DNA of 64,000 nucleotides from Plecoglossus altivelis. Lineage: Eukaryota > Chordata > Actinopteri > Osmeriformes > Plecoglossidae. The notes below the pieces were generated by a model. That model was not told the origin of the DNA and did not search any database. It saw nothing but the letters and a program-made list of their open reading frames with translations. This document shows positions 44,401-55,612 of the stretch, one piece after another. Position 1 is the first letter of the stretch. Every line of letters starts with the position of its first letter. The DNA lies in contig BROE01000012.1 in NCBI GenBank assembly GCA_036571765.1, positions 13,057,190 to 13,121,189 on the forward strand, read 5' to 3'. Both the position numbers and the translations under genes were made by a program.

Positions 44401-47400
44401 CAACACCTGACTCGCGACACAACCGTCAAATAATCGCAATTTAGAATGGACCCGATGGTAGAATAACTGTGAGTTGGGTAATGGACACTGCAGAAGCCAT
44501 GTCATCATGTCAAGATCATCAGTAATCGTTTCATTAACAATGTTTTTTATTATTCACAGGCACTAGAGGCACTCTTTTTTCAGGTAGTTTAAGCAAGGCT
44601 GGGAATAAGACCCCTTTTATTGTTTTACTAGAACGAGAGAAAGGCACCAGGGGAGAAATCTAAAAGGAGAGAGGTGTAACTCGTTTGTCTGACAAACACG
44701 GATTAAACCCGACCGAAGGTGATGTCGTTTGGAAAGTGAAGCTTTTTTTGTCTGCTTAAAGCTTCTCTTGCTGCTGTATCAATGGCCTTCTATGGACTTG
44801 TAGTGTAACTGGAGTTGTTCTGCTGGTCTACCTTGCAAGGACAAGCCTTATGCGCCAGTCCTAAACGCTGACCTCACAACCTCATCCTTGGAAAACCACC
44901 CAACGACACAACGTCCAGCAGGACTAAGCGTCAGGATTAACAAAGTAAACCTGCGCAAACAGTTTAGCCTCTTTAAACCGAACTCTGATGTCATACAGTA
45001 ACACCTGCTAACAAAAGGACTCAACGCAGCCCCGTGGTTACCTAACACGCCCCACCGCCAGCGCACGATCTGTTCCAACACGGGGCTTGCCGAGACCGTG
45101 GTTCTGCCTGCGACCGGTTCCTAAACCTGGTAATAAGAGTCAGGTGCTTTGTGTGCAAAGGGGTAATCCTGACCAGCTGGGACCAACAAAGGCCACTCAG
45201 AGGGAGGGGCCGGCACATCATCTGAGTCTGAGCAAAGGGATTTTGGATGCAAAACAACAAAAACATCACTTCCCTCAACTGAACACAGATTCCTGGACTC
45301 TGACCACCTGAACACTGTTAGAACTCTTTGCACTTTTAATTCCCGATCTGACCTAAGCGCCTGGCCTAAACGAACAGCATGCTGGAAGTTGAAGTGAGTC
45401 TATCCGTCACCCACCCGGCAGTCCCTCTGCAGCGTCTTCATCAGGGCGTTGTACGTGTCGGCGTCAAAGAACAGCCCCTCGTGCATCTCCTGGAAGTCCA
45501 AGTCTTTGAAGGTGGGGGAGGACTTGGTGCGTTCCTTGCGCGAGGCGCGCCGCTTGCAGGTGGAGCCTTTCAGGTCGTACTTGTAGTGCATCTTCATCTC
45601 TCGTGGCAGGACGTTGTTCATAACCACCACACGGATGTTAACGCCTGCGCTCTGGATGCAGTACAAGCCATAGAACTTCGGTAGCAAGGTACGGGGGTTC
45701 TGATTCAGGTTCTGGAACGGTGACATGAGATGAACGGAGACAGACATTCAGAACACAACACCAAAACAGAGTTTAAACAATAAAACGTTTGTGCTTATCG
45801 GTATTCGGTTTAGTTCGGTGGTATCGGGATGTTACTACAGATGAAGAGGTTGCAGGTTCAAATTCCCTCTTTAACGTCACGTCGAACGAAAAGAATCATC
45901 ACTTTCAAAAAGTGTGGGATCAAGGGTCAAAGGTCAGGAGGACGCTCACCATGTAATATCCTGGGAGGAGCTTCTGCAGAAACTCCGCCTCTTTATGCTG
46001 CACCGTCTTGATGATGAACTCGTCGTCGCTGGTGAGATAGAACCAGGAGCTACTAGCCCCAGGATTGGACAGCTCAATCAGAGGCTCGTTGCATATGGAG
46101 TACTGAGAGACAACAACAACAAACACATCAGAGTCTCAACAGCACACACATCTACTGCAATTACCACTGTATAAGTATAGTAAACTGGATCACAAGATAA
46201 AACATGCTTCTGGGCTTCTGACTGATGTGATTTTACTCATTTTTACTGTTACCATGCATAGCATGGTAAGTGCCTTTAGGATGCGTTTTAGTTAGAATGC
46301 TGTACCATATGTATACATGTCATACACGTATGTGTACATGTCATACATGTGTACGTGTCATAGTTTGTGAGGATTTGCTCCTACTGCCCATACTGTAGTG
46401 CTCTGTCTGGGTTTGACTGTAGAGATCCATCTACACTCACCAGGTAGTCGTCTGGTTTGATCCCGAACAGCTCTCTGAAGTAGCGGAAGGCCAGAGGGGC
46501 GTAGGTCTTCAGGCGGAAGTCAGGGAAGTGGTGGGCAGGGGTGAGGTTACTGCCCTCGCTGAGACGAACACAGAGACATCAGTCCTGCTGCCATAGCGCC
46601 GACACACATACACAAACCCACAAGCGCTCTTTCAACCAGGCAGCTTGTGAGAGAGACCTCTGAAACGTGGACTTGCCTGGGCAGGAAGACGCTCTCCACC
46701 ATGTAGAAGTCCTGCATGAGCACATCTCGGTCTGGCTTGGAGGTCAGGTTGCCCACGGCGTACCCTATCCCCAGCTGGATGGCTCCTTTGAGGGCAGCAG
46801 CTGTGGGCTGTAGACGCAGGAATACCGCACAAGGTAAACCTCACACAAACACTGCCTAAGGTAAACCTCACAAGGTAAACCTCACAAGGTAAACCTCACA
46901 CAAACACTGCCTAAGGTAAACCTCACAAGGTAAACCTCACAAGGTAAACCTCACAAGGTAAACCTCACACAAACACTGCCTAAGGTAAACCTCTCTCATC
47001 TTTGGATGAAATGTGGAATTTGGCACAATCCAGTATTGAATTCCAATATTCCAATGTGGTTAAGTTATTCTAATGCGTTTGAATGCATTCAAGTTTACAT
47101 TCGCAGCTAATGCTTTTGATATGTTTTTTATATCTAACTTTGTCAATCAGTCATATTTATGCAGCATGTTTATAAACAAAAGCTATCAATCTACGTGTCC
47201 CTTTAAACAAACAAAGCTGAAATAGTGGCATGATGACACACAACAGACTGCATTAGATCTACTTTCTATCTGGTTTCAACACAGTCCTCTGCCTGTTGTT
47301 ATGGCATCGCCCTGATGACGCCATGTTGAAGCAACGCTTTCAGAGCAAACTGCTTCCTTACAGCATCACATGGTGTCTGACAACACACACACACACACAC

Positions 47401-47938
47401 ACGCATGGTACACACACACGCACGCATGCCTGCACACACACTTACACAAACACTTACACACACTTACACATGCTGACAGCAACACCCACTATTCAACAGC
47501 TATGGGGCTCGCCCCTCTCTCTCTCTGGACCGCAGTGAACCGCGGTGGAATCTCCTAAAAACTAGCCAGCGTGCCTATCCTGTGGGTAAACACTGTCGCT
47601 GATCCACCTAATCATGTTATCTGTCCCTCTGGCTCCTGTCACCCAATGCCCAAAGCCCAGCTAAGCTTTGTTACATAACCCTAACCACTGCCTCACTTTA
47701 GATTAAGGAAAAAACTCTTGTAGAATATTCCGATAAATCATAGTAATCCTCAGAGGGTTCGCGGGAGGGCAATTTCTCTTTAGGAACACAGTGTTTCTAT
47801 GTTTGTTTGGAACAGGTAAAGCTTAGTTTCGTAGCATGTGCTATGTAGGATTTAACCATATTGACCCCGTACCTTTTTATGGTCCTTGGAGCCAGAGTTG
47901 GTGGCCGCATCTCTTTTCGCAGTGGCCGTAGTCGACAT
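41402..47938 (-). CDS. pip5k1b: Phosphatidylinositol-4-phosphate 5-kinase type-1 beta
   Basis: Exons in phase: 47938-47873, 46807-46677, 46558-46441, 46102-45950, 45711-45415, 44406-44216, 44071-43991, 43693-43645, 43549-43465, 43260-43120, 42997-42880, 42351-42249, then 41404 onward. The product has 511 residues (human about 540). It adds a 5-phosphate to PI4P, making PI(4,5)P2 at the plasma membrane. Hallmarks are YAVGNLTSKP near the start, the catalytic DLKGST (202-207), MDYSLLLG (263-270) and the activation loop KKVEHSWKALVHDGDTVSVH, which keeps the Glu (about 352) that sets type-I specificity. The C-terminus SVLDVYL marks the beta isoform. It lies downstream of tjp2 on the same strand, as in the human order. 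One intron (46676-46559) is GC-AG. The stop codon is the first triplet of the last exon. Confidence 0.95.
42420..42537 (+). mobile_element. tRNA-derived SINE fragment
   Basis: GTGGCTTGGTGGTTAGAGCG (A-box), GCAGGTTTAAACCCC (B-box-like), a C/CA run and GTTTGGATTAAAGCGTCAG tail. Confidence 0.65.
42540..42865. repeat. About 20-bp GGGCTGTGTGGGTATAGGA minisatellite
   Basis: Around fifteen imperfect units in the pip5k1b intron between the last two main coding exons. The array ends about 15 bp from the donor at 42880. Confidence 0.85.
43845..43955 (+). mobile_element. tRNA-derived SINE fragment
   Basis: ATATAGCTCAGTGGGCCAGC (A-box), GCAGGTTTGAATTCCC (B-box) and a degraded TTTGGAGGAAAGGGTC tail. Confidence 0.6.
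45803..45908 (+). mobile_element. tRNA-derived SINE fragment
   Basis: TTTAGTTCGGTGGTATCGG (A-box-like) and GTTGCAGGTTCAAATTCCC (B-box), then a degraded tail. Confidence 0.55.
46559..46676 (-). other. pip5k1b: GC-AG intron in pip5k1b
   Basis: The exon ends CTGCCCAG and the intron begins GCAAGT, ending TCTCAG. Using this boundary gives the SVFLPSEGSNLTPAHH reading of the family, and no GT site nearby does. Confidence 0.8.
46829..46993. repeat. AAGGTAAACCTCAC tandem repeat
   Basis: About ten units of 14-32 bp directly upstream, in the minus sense, of the acceptor at 46807. Each unit reads GTGAGGTTTACCTT on the minus strand. Confidence 0.85.
46995..47870. other. pip5k1b: pip5k1b intron 1 (coding)
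   Basis: No exon is evident. It contains a CA/CACG microsatellite at about 47,383-47,470. Confidence 0.4.
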
Positions 47939-48666
47939 CTATGGGATGTTGGGGGGAGGAGGGGGGGGGGATAAAGGGTTTGTTAAAAGGGCAAACTTAG
48001 ACTATCTTCCTTTTTTTTTTTAGAACACTAATCGACTCTATTCTACATGTGGTTTCAGCCTGTCATTGTTTTCAGTCTACCTTTCCGGGCAGTAAGAATA
48101 CAGGGGGAACTAGTGAGTTCTTGCTGCAGCCTGGGAACTAGTGAGTTCCCCCTGTGTTGGCTATTCACAGAGCAGTAAGTCAAATTGACATGTGTTCCAA
48201 ATGAATAACTCTTATAAAAAAAGAGTTCCAGTAACTACACTCCCACAGTAATACAGTGTTACTTTTTGCATTCCGGTTCCGTCCACGCCAGACTTTCAAC
48301 AGCAGTCTAGTCAACATGTAGTCTAATCCCCCTTTCCAAACGTTACCGAGAGAGCACAACGCAGCACAAGACATAAAAATCCCCCCTTATGCACTTCAGT
48401 GGGCATTTAACTCAGTAAAATGTGAAGTTGAAGCTCCCCAAGCCAGCTTCTCCCATATAAAAACCTCCCATACTATCCGGATAGCAAACTATATCCACAG
48501 CACCGTTCAGCATCTCACCATCCTCTGCTACAGCGCTACGTCCCAGCTGCGGCCCTGTCTATCTGTCTAGCTGCAGTTAGAAACCTTTTCTTCTTGTGCA
48601 TCGGCTAAATGAATAAAATGTCGAATGTAAAAGACAAAAAAGAGAGAGAGAAGGAACCGTACTCAC

Positions 48667-48866
48667 CTTCGAACGTGTGAAGAGTGAGGAGTTCTGGAGG
48701 CTCCGAGCGGCTATAGGTCCCCTTTCCGCTGACTGGACCCCCCTCAGCACAACCCTTGATCCCAATTACCAGGGATTGAGAAACCAGTACAGGCTAAAAA
48801 CCCTCTTGGACATTCCAGGCGAAGGTTTCAAAGCTCTCTCTCTCTCTCTCTCCCTCCCTCTTACCT
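48667..48866 (-). other. pip5k1b: Candidate pip5k1b 5' non-coding exon
   Basis: The minus strand has a good acceptor tract ending TTTTGGGCAG at 48867 and a donor TTCGAAG|GTGAGTACG at 48667. The interval has no useful ATG frame joined to the coding exon. Confidence 0.35.
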
Positions 48867-49084
48867 CTGCCCAAAAGAACAACAAACAAACAACAAGCTT
48901 TAGATGGATGTTGCCGAGGCGAAGCGAGTATTATACTTATTGTGTAAAGGGTCATACAGTTTACAGTTTAGTTAATTCCAAGGTAAAAAATTCTGTTCTT
49001 TTCCACTGGTGGGAAAAAAGATCTCAACGCGAAATAATGAGAGTCAATGCAGAACAGTGAATGTTGAATTGAACCTGAATTTAC

Positions 49085-49177
49085 CTGTGATCTGCACTAA
49101 TTGAATAGTTATGGGACCAGAGTCGGATCAATGAGTTTGGAAGCAAGACTTGTGGTTGTTGATGCCGTATCACGAAC
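49085..49177 (-). other. pip5k1b: Candidate pip5k1b 5' non-coding exon
   Basis: Acceptor TCTTCGTCTGCAG and donor ATCACAG|GTAAAT bound a 93-bp interval on the minus strand, upstream of the coding exons. Confidence 0.4.
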
Positions 49178-49179
49178 CT

Positions 49180-50780
49180 GCAGACGAAGAAGAAAAACGA
49201 TGATAATTTCGTTAAGAAACTAAGAAGTAAATCAATTGTATAAACATGTATAATACTATAATAAACGATAATAAATAATGTAATACGTGAGGTAAAACTT
49301 CTTGTGTTATGTTTGAATAAAGTTTTTTGTGAATTTGAACCTTTTAAAAACAAAGGGTGAGTTGAGGTAAACGTTTCATAAACTGTAAAAAAAAATAATC
49401 CCTGGGTACAAAGATTAGGATTAACATAGCTAACTTTTGTTTATGTGGGCCAACTGTATTGTTTTCATCTTTTAAAATGCACTATAAATGTGGAGTTATG
49501 TCCGTAATGGCATCCCACATTCTAAATAAACATATACTTTATCGGTCTGCTGTTTACTGTCACAGGTTGTCGAAACCTGAGAGAGACTTTCGATTTCAAT
49601 TTCAAATGGTCTCAGCATTGAATAAAACCTTCAATGTTCTAGACGTTGTTTGTGTTTTTAAGTATTGGTTCAGGCACTGTAGGCCTATTCAGTTTTAAAA
49701 GTAGCCTATAAAAAGTAAAATGCAGGCTGCATCAAGATAACTGCTCACGATCGAATATGACTGATTTAAAATGACATTCAACAATGGCTTAAAGAAAAAG
49801 GTACAGTTGTGTTTACGCTTGGTGTGGAAGGAAGGAGAGAGCAGGGCAAAGGTCACTGTGCAAATCTCGGGATCACTAATGCAAACACGCCAACAATTAT
49901 GATCCAGAACTAATGTAGAGAGACACTCCGACGACAATAAAAGTTTGAAACATCTTAAAACACACTAAAAGGCTGATACACACGTAACATGGGACAATAC
50001 TTGTGGAGACAGTGGTTAGACTAGCCTACTTAAAAAGTGTACATTCGCAAGTCGTTGGGATGAATCGTTATGATGTCCATATTAGCCCTTCACTGAAATC
50101 AACAAGACACAATGGCAGAAATACTACTTAATGGAGCCATATTATAAGGACATGGTGCAATACTTGGGTAAAAACGTGGAGCAACTTTTGCCCTCATCAC
50201 CACAAAATCCGTCGGTCATCCACGCCGTTTTTATTAACAATGCAGGCCGGTAAACTATATTCCATGTTATAGCCTAATACATTTCCCAGTCGTTCTCTTT
50301 CTACTAATCTATATCTAATGCGTTTTTATATAGACATAAGGTGTTAATGCGCAGACAAAATGTCATATGGCCTATGTTTAGTTTATGTTATAAATTGCGG
50401 TCGTTTCTAGCTCTTTCTGTAGTGTGATGAGGAAGTAACTTCTTCCTTGATAAAGTAATGTACCTGGCCATTCCATTTCATATTAGAAGGCTATAAATCC
50501 CTATAACAATTTTTAAACCGACAGCTTACAATGAGAAATGTTAACAACAAGTGAAATTACAGACAGAGAGCAAAACTAGTCCACAATACGCCTTGGCTGT
50601 TATTTGATGAGACTGCTGTATTATTGAAGGCATGATTATTTTGACATGCTCAAGTGGAAAAGTTTCGACAAGTCACGTACGGACAAGTATCTTATTATTT
50701 AGCGTTAGACACGAACACCCTTACCTTCATAACTCCGTAACAGACGGCTGGCACGTAGGAAAACCTGCGTTAAGCTTCTT
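49180..50780. other. A-T-rich upstream DNA of pip5k1b
   Basis: Probable 5' intron of pip5k1b. I see no coding exon and no clear mobile element. Confidence 0.3.
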
Positions 50781-50960
50781 ATTAGATTGTGAGGTGGAGA
50801 ATGTGTCACCGCAGCTGCGACGCATCAGCATCCTATACTTCTACTTCCGCGCCATTTCGCCTTTTACAACGTGTCAATGCCGGTAAACTGGATGTGGCTT
50901 CGTTGCCAAACGATTCGAGGTAAATACTGGTTTATATTGCGACGCGTCGGATTGTTACAT
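50780..50960 (-). promoter_or_regulatory. pip5k1b: Candidate pip5k1b promoter
   Basis: CpG-containing sequence with AAATGGCGCGGAAGTAG on the minus strand, combining a YY1-like ATGGCG and an ETS-like GGAAGT, near the upstream end of the gene. A weak donor AACGCAG|GTTTTCC lies at about 50,767. Confidence 0.3.
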
Positions 50961-51582
50961 ACGAGCACATGAACGTCAATGACGAATTGTGTCGCCCAGA
51001 GGCTATATGATCTTCAGTTATTGAAGATGTGCTGATGTCCTGTCGTGATACAGATGTTTACATTTTACACGTTTTATTTATTCAGCAGAATCTTATGGAA
51101 ACTGAAGACCAAACATTACCTATTGGTCAATTAAACAACTTACATGAACCATATGTAACTATAACCATATATAAACGTTCTGTAAATCATATTAGATTTA
51201 TTTAAGCGGGTTCAAAAGTTAGTACTGATAAAAATGTATCTTATAAAATGTTAGCTTGTATCCTGTAGGCCTTGAGTCCTTTCTCTCCGTCTTTTTTGTC
51301 TCTCTCTTCCTCGCTCGCCTTTATTTGAAGTCAAATCAAAAGTTGCTCGTGTTCCATCAGTTTTCTCGTGAAGTATCCTACGCCACGCTTATGTGTAGAT
51401 ATGAGTTTTTGTTTTCGGAGTTTTAATACACCCAACCTTTGCCCGATTTGGCGGGCAGACAAGTCAGATGAGGATTTTTTTTTTACTGTTAGAAGTTGAA
51501 GGATAACTAGGTCTAGGTTTCTCATGCAAAGGTGACAGGAAGAGCTGTTGGCAACTTGTCTTGTTCGATCTAGACGAGTCTG

Positions 51583-51588
51583 TTTATT
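51583..51588 (-). terminator. Candidate poly(A) signal of the angiopoietin-like gene
   Basis: AATAAA on the minus strand about 340 bp after the stop codon at 51931. Confidence 0.35.
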
Positions 51589-51930
51589 TGGGATTGACAA
51601 GAATATGCTTCTCATGGCTTTCTATAAATTACACGACCACAGAGTCATAACAGCTGTAAATAAATCTGACACAGCTATGGTTTTTATAAACAAAAAATAA
51701 CAGTTTCACTTCGAGATGAGGAGGAAACATGTCATATCATGGGTGATTTACAGTAACATTACAGTCATCTGTGCTGCCAAGGGTTGAATAGCTTCCCAGG
51801 AAATGATAAAAAGTGACTATTGACACAGCTGCAATCTAGAACAGCCCAATTAGATGACCCCCCCCCTCCACACCACCACCACCACTGCAAACAGACCAAT
51901 CAGAATGTCACATCCTTCTGAACAGACCAA

Positions 51931-53241
51931 TCAGAATGTCCGCCCAGACCTGGCAGGGGGTCTTCGGCCCCTGACGGGAGACACCTGCAACAAACAAACA
52001 CAGAGATCAACAGTCTTGTGATGAAGTATTTTCCTTGAGGGACTATACCTTATGTTTTCATAACAGCCTCCAGGGTGTTCTGTTATCCAAACAATTTTAG
52101 TGAAGTTGAGTGTGACAAGAATGTAAGCCTTTACATAAAGAAAACTCAACTGTCTCATCTGCCTTTAGAAAAATCGAATTTCAAACAGATTTGTCAATTA
52201 TACCGTTTTAGTTTAGCCTCTCATTTTAAATGGACTCGGCAGCGTCGAATGAGTCAGGGGATGGTTATAGATCAGTGGCAGAGCATTTGACTACAGAAAA
52301 CAGAACTGTTTCATATCTGATCTTTGCTCCCTTGGATAAAAACATCAGAAAAAAATGGAAGTAGAAGGGAGAAGTTATTCCTCTTTTTAGTATTGCGTAT
52401 GATACCTGCTGTTCTAGGTCAATGATGTGCTGGAGGTTCCTGTCAATCAGCATATCCTGGTTCCTTACTTCCAATGCCAGGTTTGCCAGTCTGCCTGACT
52501 GGGTCGCTAGAATGATCTGCTCAGTCAAGTACACAAAAGGATTTAGCACATTAACACATTCAACACACATTCATATATAAACAGTCAAATGACTTAGAAG
52601 CTAATATAACGCCCCATTTTACTCAAACGTTTTATTTCACCCGAAACAGGCCACGTTTCACCCCAACATCTATTTTCACATAGAATAAAAGCATTGAATA
52701 AATGAAAACGTTATCCTGATCATGCTCATTGTGATTATGAACTTACCTTCAGTAGACTCATGTCGACTAGCGAGTCGGCCGCTGATTCAGGCTCTGCTGC
52801 GTTCTTCACCCTCTCCAGGACCCTGCTCACCCTGCGCTCCAGGCCCCTCCGCTCAGCCTCTGCAGCCCCCAGTTCCAGCTGCAGATCCTGGGATGCTCTC
52901 TCCAGCCGGTCCCCCTGTGCTTTCAGGACCTGGAGGTCCGTCCTCACCCGCCGATGGATCTTACCCGCTTGAACCCCCAGCTCGCGCAGCCTCTCCACGT
53001 CCCGCTCGGTCCCCGCCAGGTCCCCTCTGACCTGCTCCACGTGCTTCTCCACGTAGCCCCGGCTCTCCTGGAGCCCCTGCCGGAGGTGAACAAGCCCTGC
53101 AGAGAGCACCTTCAGCTGGGCCATAGGGACTTGGCCGCCACCCCCTTCCCTGGAGCTAGGGTTGGACTGTGGTGGAACTTCCTGTGCTAGACAGAGACCC
53201 ACCACCCAGGCAACCAGCTGAAGCAACTGGCTTACCTTCAT
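51931..53241 (-). CDS. Angiopoietin-like protein without fibrinogen domain (ANGPTL8-like)
   Basis: Three exons in phase: 53241-52747 (165 codons), 52516-52406 (37 codons) and 51984-51931 (17 codons and TGA), giving 219 residues. A signal peptide (about 1-19, ending LCLA) precedes a long coiled coil. Near its start, LKVLSAGLVHLRQGLQE resembles the lipase-inhibiting N-terminal segment of ANGPTL3/4. The 37-residue second exon ends IIDLEQQ, like the end of the ANGPTL3/4 coil. The last exon, VSPVRGRRPPARSGRTF, carries a furin-type RGRR at the place where ANGPTL3/4 are cut, then stops. No fibrinogen-like domain is visible downstream. A secreted regulator of lipoprotein lipase is plausible but inferred. 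An angptl3/4 paralogue that lost its C-terminus is equally possible. Confidence 0.7.
52253..52345 (+). mobile_element. tRNA-derived SINE fragment
   Basis: TATAGATCAGTGGCAGAGCA (A-box), a degraded B-box region and CCCTTGGATAAAAACATCAG tail, within the second intron-side DNA of the angiopoietin-like gene. Confidence 0.55.
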
Positions 53242-54409
53242 CACCCGCTAAGGAGAGTTCCAGTCAGCAGACTGTCAATGTTTATATACCTGGAGTACTG
53301 GATGGAGGAGATGGAAGCTAGCTCTCGATCCTAACAGGTTGAGAGATTCACTGATCTTTCCAGGACCTCTGGAGATTCAAAACGTCACAGATCCAGGTGA
53401 AAGGAATCTTCAACTCTGGCCCACGATGTTCCTGGTTCTGTGTGGCCTGGTTCTGTCCTGGCAGGTCCTCCTCAGTTTTCCTCCCCAGTATCCTGCTAGT
53501 GACCCAGTGGTTCTTCCAGTCTGTCTTGTGAAGGCTGCAAGATGACTCTGGGTGAGGGTTAGACCAATGGAAAGGGAGGAGAGCTAGATGATGATGAAGA
53601 AAAAAACAGGGGGAGTTTCCAGAATGAGGTTTCCCAGCCCTCTTCATTGTAGATTCCGTGGATCAAGGATTCATTGTGGTCATAATGTGATCTAAAGCAG
53701 TGTAAATTAGAGCTTGTCAAATGTCAATAAACGTTTATTGAACTAGATGCAGGGTCAACTTTCAGGTTTCAAATAAAAATGCTTATATCTGTTTGAAATT
53801 GTCAAGTGTTATTCACTCAGACAAGGAGTAAGCATCTTAATGATTGAATTTGTATTTCTCATGAATCGTTGTCTATCTTGCCCTTCAATGTGAGACAGGG
53901 AGGACATCTGCTGGTTATCTGTGGAATTGAAATGCTCCATGAATGTTATTCGACTTGATTAAGGATATGAAGGATATTCACCAGTCAGCTCAATGAAAAG
54001 TGAGCGACACATGTTCAGCACCGTTTAAGAAAAACAACGCAAGAACAATAAAGGGATCAAAGACACTAAAATCGTCTGCTGCAAAGTTTCTCTTTGGAGC
54101 GAAGGTTAGAGGACAGTTTGCTTTAAAAAAAAATATGAAATGAAAGGAACTACAATCAACAAGCTCATTAAAATATTAAGATAAAGATATGAGATATGAA
54201 TACGTTTTCATCATGCTTATCTTTTTAAATACAACTGAAAATATACAGAATTTAATGACTTTGTAAATTCACATGCTTATTGAAAACATATGTTCCATAC
54301 TAGCCTGTAAGTATGTTTGTACTGTGATACTTGATCACTGGGGGAATGACAGTGGACAACATCAATCACAGACTGTCGTCTGTCACAGATGTCAAATCCA
54401 TCAGTTTCC

Positions 54410-54720
54410 TACAAGGGTAAAAGAGTGAAAGAGTGAAAGGATGAGAGAGTGAAAGGGTGAAAGAAGGATACAATAAAAGAGTGAGAGTGAAAGGATGAAA
54501 AAGTCAAAGGAAGGAAGGAAGTAAAAGGGTGAAAGACGACGTGAAGAAAATGAAAGGGTGAGAGAGTGAGAGTGAAAGGGGGAGAGAGTGAATGGCTAAG
54601 AGATTGAAAGAAGGAGAGAATGAAAGGGCAAGAGAGTGAGATTGAACGGATGAGAGTGAAAGGGTGAGAGAGAGAGAGCGTGAAAGGGTGAGGAGACGAG
54701 AAAGAGGATAAGGGAGGAGG
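54410..54720. repeat. GAGTGAAAGGGTGA tandem repeat
   Basis: About 300 bp of degenerate GAGAGTGAAAGG units. Confidence 0.8.
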
Positions 54721-55339
54721 AAAACTCTTCCTACGCGCACCAAGGCGGCGCTGAAAGGGACGCTTTGTGCCAGCGACGGACAGACCAACAAACCTCTCTT
54801 TGAATTGTCGCGGGGTAAGAGTACAAGCGGCACAATGTCAACTCATAAAGCCTGATTTATGGTTAGGGTGACAGACGTTGGTTTCAGCCCACCCGTTTGT
54901 CCCGGGGCATTCTGGGACAGAGGAAGTGGGGAACAAACAGCCAGCTCATGTATCCATCTGGGGAGATTTTAACAAGAGTCAAAGGTTCATATATACTCCT
55001 GTTGCAGAAGCATGAACTGTTTGCACAGTACTGTAATATTATCATGTTTCTCTTTTTAGATTAACTGGCGTGTCCTCACAAGCCCTTTGAACATAACCTG
55101 ACGTGGTCTCATGCCAAGCATTGTGCGTCCAAATGGTACTGATGGCCTTCTGACCTCCGGTTGGTCCCTGAGACCTGCAGGTCAAAGGTCGAGGATCAGA
55201 GCGTGTGAATGTAGGTGTTGGATGAAAGAGTTGGCGTTCACGTTCCATGAGATCAACCCAGTTTGTGCCTTTGGCTATCCCTCCATTCAACAGTTCAAGG
55301 GCGAGAGAGGTTTGAGTTAGGACTTGTGGGTGCGTGTTA

Positions 55340-55563
55340 GAGAGATAGGAGAGAGAGAGGAGAGAAGAGAGAGCGTAGATAGCGAGAGAGAGAGCGGTAA
55401 GAGAGAGAGGAGAGAAAGAGGAGAGAGAGAGAGAGAGAGGAGAGAGAGGAGAGAGAAAGAGAGAGAAAGGGAGAGAGAAAGGAGAAAGGAGAGAAAGAGG
55501 AGAGAGACAGAGAGAGAGAAAGAAAGAGAGAGAGAGCAAGAGAGTGAGAGAGGGAGCAAGAGA

Positions 55564-55605
<42 letters not shown>

Positions 55606-55612
55606 AGAAAGA
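55340..55612. repeat. (GA)n tract
   Basis: About 270 bp of GAGAGA with AAGA/GGAGA interruptions. Confidence 0.9.

Noticed and set aside
51300..51930. A fibrinogen-like domain exon downstream of the angiopoietin-like gene
   Set aside because: I looked for the characteristic Trp/Cys-rich fibrinogen motifs on the minus strand and saw none in this interval.
53348..53647. Minus-strand 99-codon frame upstream of the angiopoietin-like gene
   Set aside because: No signal, no domain and no good start context; likely chance.
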